From assembly GCF_026626635.1 (NCBI RefSeq), contig NZ_JAPNKA010000001.1:930001-994000 (forward strand): a stretch of 64,000 nt of DNA, in the 5' to 3' direction. The notes under the pieces are model-generated. The model was not told the origin of the DNA. It was given only the letters and a program-made list of their open reading frames with translations, and ran no database searches. Positions 61,390 through 64,000 of the stretch are shown piece after piece; position 1 is the stretch's first letter; the number at the start of each line of letters is the position of its first letter. This DNA is from Archangium lansingense. GTDB lineage: Bacteria; Myxococcota; Myxococcia; Myxococcales; Myxococcaceae. The translations under genes and the position numbers were made by a program.

Positions 61390-62897
61390 TTGCGACCTCC
61401 CGGCTTGCGCGAGTGCCGCTTGAGGGCCGTCAGGCGCTTGGGAGACTTCTTCCGGGTCTTCGGCGCCTGGGACTGGCCGGTCATCATCCCCCCGAGGGCG
61501 GCCGGGGCCTCCTGCACTTGGATGCCCTTGTGGGAGATGACGAGCTCGCGCAGGAAGGGATCGTTGTCGCTGTCGCGCATCTTCAGGATGGACAGCAGGC
61601 GGTACAACCGGCCGTTGAGCTCGACGAAGCGCAGGAAGATGAGGTTGTCGAAGATGGCCTCCGCGCCCTCGATGGGGGAGTGGATGTCCGGCCCGAAGAG
61701 GGTGTTGGTCTCCTCCGTGATGAGGGGGGTGATGTGCTTGTCGCGCAGCGCGTTGATGAGCGCGGAGAGGAAGCGCGTGGTGCGCTCGGGGTCGATGGCC
61801 TCCTTGGCGAAGGGCTCCAGCCCGTCGATGAAGACGCGCCGGTACTGGTGCTGGGAGACCAGGTTCATCAGCTCCTGCACCATGGCGTCGGGGAGCGTCT
61901 CCGCGAGAGCGCGCGACTCGAGGCGGATGAGCCCGCGCTCCAGGTAGGGCGTCAGGTCCAGCCCCATGCTCTTCATTCTGCGCATCAGCGTCTTGCCGCT
62001 CTCCGCGAAGCCGAAGTACAGGCCGGGCTCCTCGTTCCTGGCTCCCTCGGCCAGGAAGTGCAGACCCAGGAGCGTCTTGCCACTGCCGGGGCTGCCGAGC
62101 AGCAGGGTAGAGGAGTAGGCGACCAATCCCCCCTGGCACATGGCATCCAGTCTGGGGACGCCGAAGCGCAGGCGCATGCTCGACTCGGGGATGATCTCGG
62201 GTATCTTGCGGTACACAGCCTCCCAGCGCGGGTAGATGCATATGCCGTGCTCGTTGATGAGGAAGGTGTGCCGGCCGGGGATGTTGTTGCTGCCCCGGAA
62301 CTTGACGACCTCCAGGTCGCGGATGGCCCTGCGCCCGAGCAGCTCCGCGTTCAGCGCGAGGATGCCGTCGACCATGGCGTACTCGACGTTCATGGCCTTG
62401 CTCATCTCGGTGCTGAGCAGCAGCGTGGTGCAGTCTGTCAGCCCGCAGAGCACCGACAGCCCCTGGAGGAACTCGCGCTGCTCGAGGGTGGATCCGGCGC
62501 GCTCGCGCACCAGGGTGAAGCCGTCGATCACCAGGACCTTGATGTGCTTCTCGCGCACCGTGCGCGTGAGCAGCTCCAGCAGCCCGGACGGGCCCTTCTC
62601 CTTCAGCACCGTGGTGCCGCTGAGATAGAAGACGCGTGTGCCCACGAACTCGGGCCGGAAGAATGCCAGCGAGCGCAGGTGCATCAACATGCGCGCGTGC
62701 GTCTCGACGAGCAGGGTGACGTAGAGGGCGCAGTCCCCCTGCTCGGCCACGGAGAAGCAGAACTGGTTGCCGAGGGTTGTCTTCCCGGTGCCAGGAGGGC
62801 CCGTGACGATATAGCTACCGCCGCGCAGCCAGCCCCCGGCGAGAAGCTGGTCGAGGTAGGGAGTGCCGCTGGAAATCCGGGGGACGTCCCCTTCCAT
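61386..62897 (-). CDS. double KaiC-domain ATPase
   Basis: The 503-residue protein has two RecA-fold KaiC-type domains. The first (residues ~1-240) has Walker A GPPGTGKTT at 33-41 with Lys39 and a Walker B VLVIDGFTL. The second (~245-480) has GSPGSGKTLL near 264-273 and RRVFIDGLEP. The Lys/Arg-rich C terminus (TRKKSPKRLTALKRHSRK) is extra. KaiC-family proteins are circadian, signalling or DNA-related ATPases. The phosphorylation-site Ser/Thr pair typical of cyanobacterial KaiC is not evident. It is coupled to a receiver protein, which suggests a KaiC/response-regulator signalling module. Confidence 0.9.
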   Translation of the reverse strand: MEGDVPRISSGTPYLDQLLAGGWLRGGSYIVTGPPGTGKTTLGNQFCFSVAEQGDCALYVTLLVETHARMLMHLRSLAFFRPEFVGTRVFYLSGTTVLKEKGPSGLLELLTRTVREKHIKVLVIDGFTLVRERAGSTLEQREFLQGLSVLCGLTDCTTLLLSTEMSKAMNVEYAMVDGILALNAELLGRRAIRDLEVVKFRGSNNIPGRHTFLINEHGICIYPRWEAVYRKIPEIIPESSMRLRFGVPRLDAMCQGGLVAYSSTLLLGSPGSGKTLLGLHFLAEGARNEEPGLYFGFAESGKTLMRRMKSMGLDLTPYLERGLIRLESRALAETLPDAMVQELMNLVSQHQYRRVFIDGLEPFAKEAIDPERTTRFLSALINALRDKHITPLITEETNTLFGPDIHSPIEGAEAIFDNLIFLRFVELNGRLYRLLSILKMRDSDNDPFLRELVISHKGIQVQEAPAALGGMMTGQSQAPKTRKKSPKRLTALKRHSRKPGGRK

Positions 62898-63071
62898 AAA
62901 AGGGCCTCCTTGGGGTGTACGGCCTGTGCTTAAGGGTGTGCATCAGGAGGAGGGACAGAGGGCATGGAGCTGCCTCGCTGCCTCGCTGCCTGCTCTGTTT
63001 GCGGCCTGCCGGGCGTGAAATCCCTCGAAGGACGGAGGGGTTCGTGTGAGGAGTGGAGGCGAGGAGTGCCC

Positions 63072-63368
63072 ATGAGTGAGCCGTGTGCGGTGGAGACCCA
63101 GGTCCAGGTCTGTCACCGCTGCCTGATGCGGTTGGAGGCGAGCGCCGGAGGCGTGGACCTGCCGCGCCGTATTCGCGCCACGCTCGCCGTACACGGACAG
63201 GCGGTGAGCGTCAGCCTCACGGGGTGCCTGGGGGGGTGTCCTGTGGGGCGTGTGAGTGTGCAACTCCGGCGCGAGGGGGACGTCTCGGAGGTGGTGTTGC
63301 TCGACCCAGCGAGGGATGGCGCGGAGTTGCTCGCACACCTTCCGTGCCCATCAGCGGAAACGCCGTAG
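63072..63368 (+). CDS. DUF1636-like metal-binding protein
   Basis: The 98-residue protein has CHRC at 14-17 and GCLGGC with Cys52 and Cys56, a four-Cys pattern of DUF1636 or thioredoxin-like 2Fe-2S ferredoxins. The later part VGRVSVQLRREGDVSEVVLL fits the second half of the fold. The ATG at 63072 has GAGGAG 5 bases upstream and is better than the upstream start. Confidence 0.72.
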   Translation: MSEPCAVETQVQVCHRCLMRLEASAGGVDLPRRIRATLAVHGQAVSVSLTGCLGGCPVGRVSVQLRREGDVSEVVLLDPARDGAELLAHLPCPSAETP

Positions 63369-63564
63369 TCCGGGTGTCCAGGGGTTTTCGCCTGTGACGG
63401 ATTTGGCTGCGTCAGGCGCAGAACTTTTTCGCACGACAAGCGCTCGGAAGTGAAAGAAGACGCTCGTACCGAAGGACGTGAATCCTGGCTGGGGTCTCGG
63501 ACGTCCTTAGGTTGAGCCACAAGCTGCCCCAGCGTCGGGTCAGCGGGGGCTGGTAGGAGGGCGT

Positions 63565-64000
63565 GTGGACGGGAACCATTCGAACATCGAAGGCGATCTC
63601 CTTTCTCGGGCGGGCAGTGGGGCTCAGCCTCCGCGGCTCCTGCCACCTTCCGCCGAGGCGGCACCGGCCAGTGTCCAGACGGCCTTGCGCGAGGTGCGTC
63701 CGGATGACCTGGACGCCATCTTCGACGGCGCGCTCTTCGGGCCGCCGGTGCTGGAGGCGTCTGCCGAGCTGTCCGCCACCGGAGTGGACGCGGCTGCGCC
63801 CGTGCCGGTGGGGGCCATGGACTGGTACGTGGAGCGGCATGCGCAGCCCGCGGGCCCGTTCCGTCTCGAGCGGCTGCGCGAGCTGTGGCACCAGGGCGAG
63901 CTCAACCCCGACACCCTCTTCTGGTGCGAGGCGTGGAGCACCTGGCAGCCGCTGTCCCGCGTCCCCGAGCTGGTGGCCGCGCTGACCATTGCGGGGCTGC
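63565..64000 (+). CDS. GYF-domain protein, 3' end cut by window edge
   Basis: The first 145 residues are visible, starting at a GTG with GGAGG 5 bases upstream. Residues ~90-140 are a GYF_2 domain: MDWYVERHAQPAGPFRLERL, WHQGELNPDTLFWCEAWSTW and PLSRVPELV. GYF domains bind Pro-rich sequences. In myxobacteria such domains occur in motility proteins and in other unknown proteins, so no function is claimed. The N-terminal part is acidic. Confidence 0.78.
   Translation, partial: MDGNHSNIEGDLLSRAGSGAQPPRLLPPSAEAAPASVQTALREVRPDDLDAIFDGALFGPPVLEASAELSATGVDAAAPVPVGAMDWYVERHAQPAGPFRLERLRELWHQGELNPDTLFWCEAWSTWQPLSRVPELVAALTIAGL

Noticed and set aside
61413..62933. Plus-strand open frame of about 500 codons opposite the KaiC gene
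   Set aside because: Antisense shadow; the minus strand has two Walker A motifs.
1..64000. Search by eye for rRNA, tRNA, complete insertion sequences and CRISPR arrays
   Set aside because: None recognised; short tRNA genes cannot be fully excluded without a covariance-model scan.

Overview
The window is about 64 kb of very GC-rich, densely coding DNA with long overlapping reading frames on both strands, many Sec and lipoprotein signals, Hanks-type kinases, a DUF2381 protein, SitA/AHH-type toxins and a KaiC-like protein. Together these point to a myxobacterium, most likely of the Archangium/Cystobacter group (suborder Cystobacterineae). No rRNA, tRNA, CRISPR array or intact insertion sequence was recognised. 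Genus-level placement is inference.

Layout. 1-12 kb: part of an alpha/beta hydrolase, an M49-type dipeptidyl peptidase, an unknown 821-residue exported protein coupled to a small zinc ribbon, small unknown genes, an alanine-rich lipoprotein, a decayed CotH fragment, glyoxalase I (gloA) and a membrane patatin. 12-18.3 kb: a RebB-like gene, a secreted beta-propeller, a VIT/vWA protein, a small NTF2-like lipoprotein and a 41-bp tandem palindromic array. 18.3-23.4 kb: exported glutathione peroxidase, an exported VRR-NUC-like nuclease with its DUF3396 immunity protein, a CapA-like protein, a repeat lipoprotein and an XRE regulator. 23.4-26.8 kb: a translationally coupled operon UbiA / unknown / UbiA / lycopene-cyclase-like membrane protein. 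26.7-43.8 kb: mostly metabolic and envelope genes (deaminase, class V aminotransferase, PPOX-like protein, GH15 glucosidase, flippase-like protein, aldo/keto reductase, zinc alcohol dehydrogenase, secreted metallo-beta-lactamase-fold protein, LCAT-like lipase), with gene relics and three copies of an intergenic hairpin repeat.

43.8-58 kb is the most accessory-looking part. An AHH-type toxin and an Imm11-like immunity gene lie between duplicated gene debris. They are followed by an 11.5-kb run of ten minus-strand genes: a lipoprotein, a pseudokinase, three XRE regulators, an active Ser/Thr kinase with a lipoprotein-like tail, DUF2381, a large lipoprotein with a nuclease-like C terminus, its 4-base-overlapping partner and a TPR protein. 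This looks like a kinase- and XRE-controlled toxin/immunity locus. 58-64 kb: DUF72, a short hibernation-factor homologue (hpf), two lipoproteins, a double-KaiC ATPase coupled to a receiver protein, a DUF1636-like protein and the start of a GYF-domain protein.

Three separate toxin/immunity candidates in 32 kb, all with an ATGA overlap, suggest a region devoted to contact-dependent competition or kin discrimination. Functions are inferred from motifs and gene order only; no database search was run.
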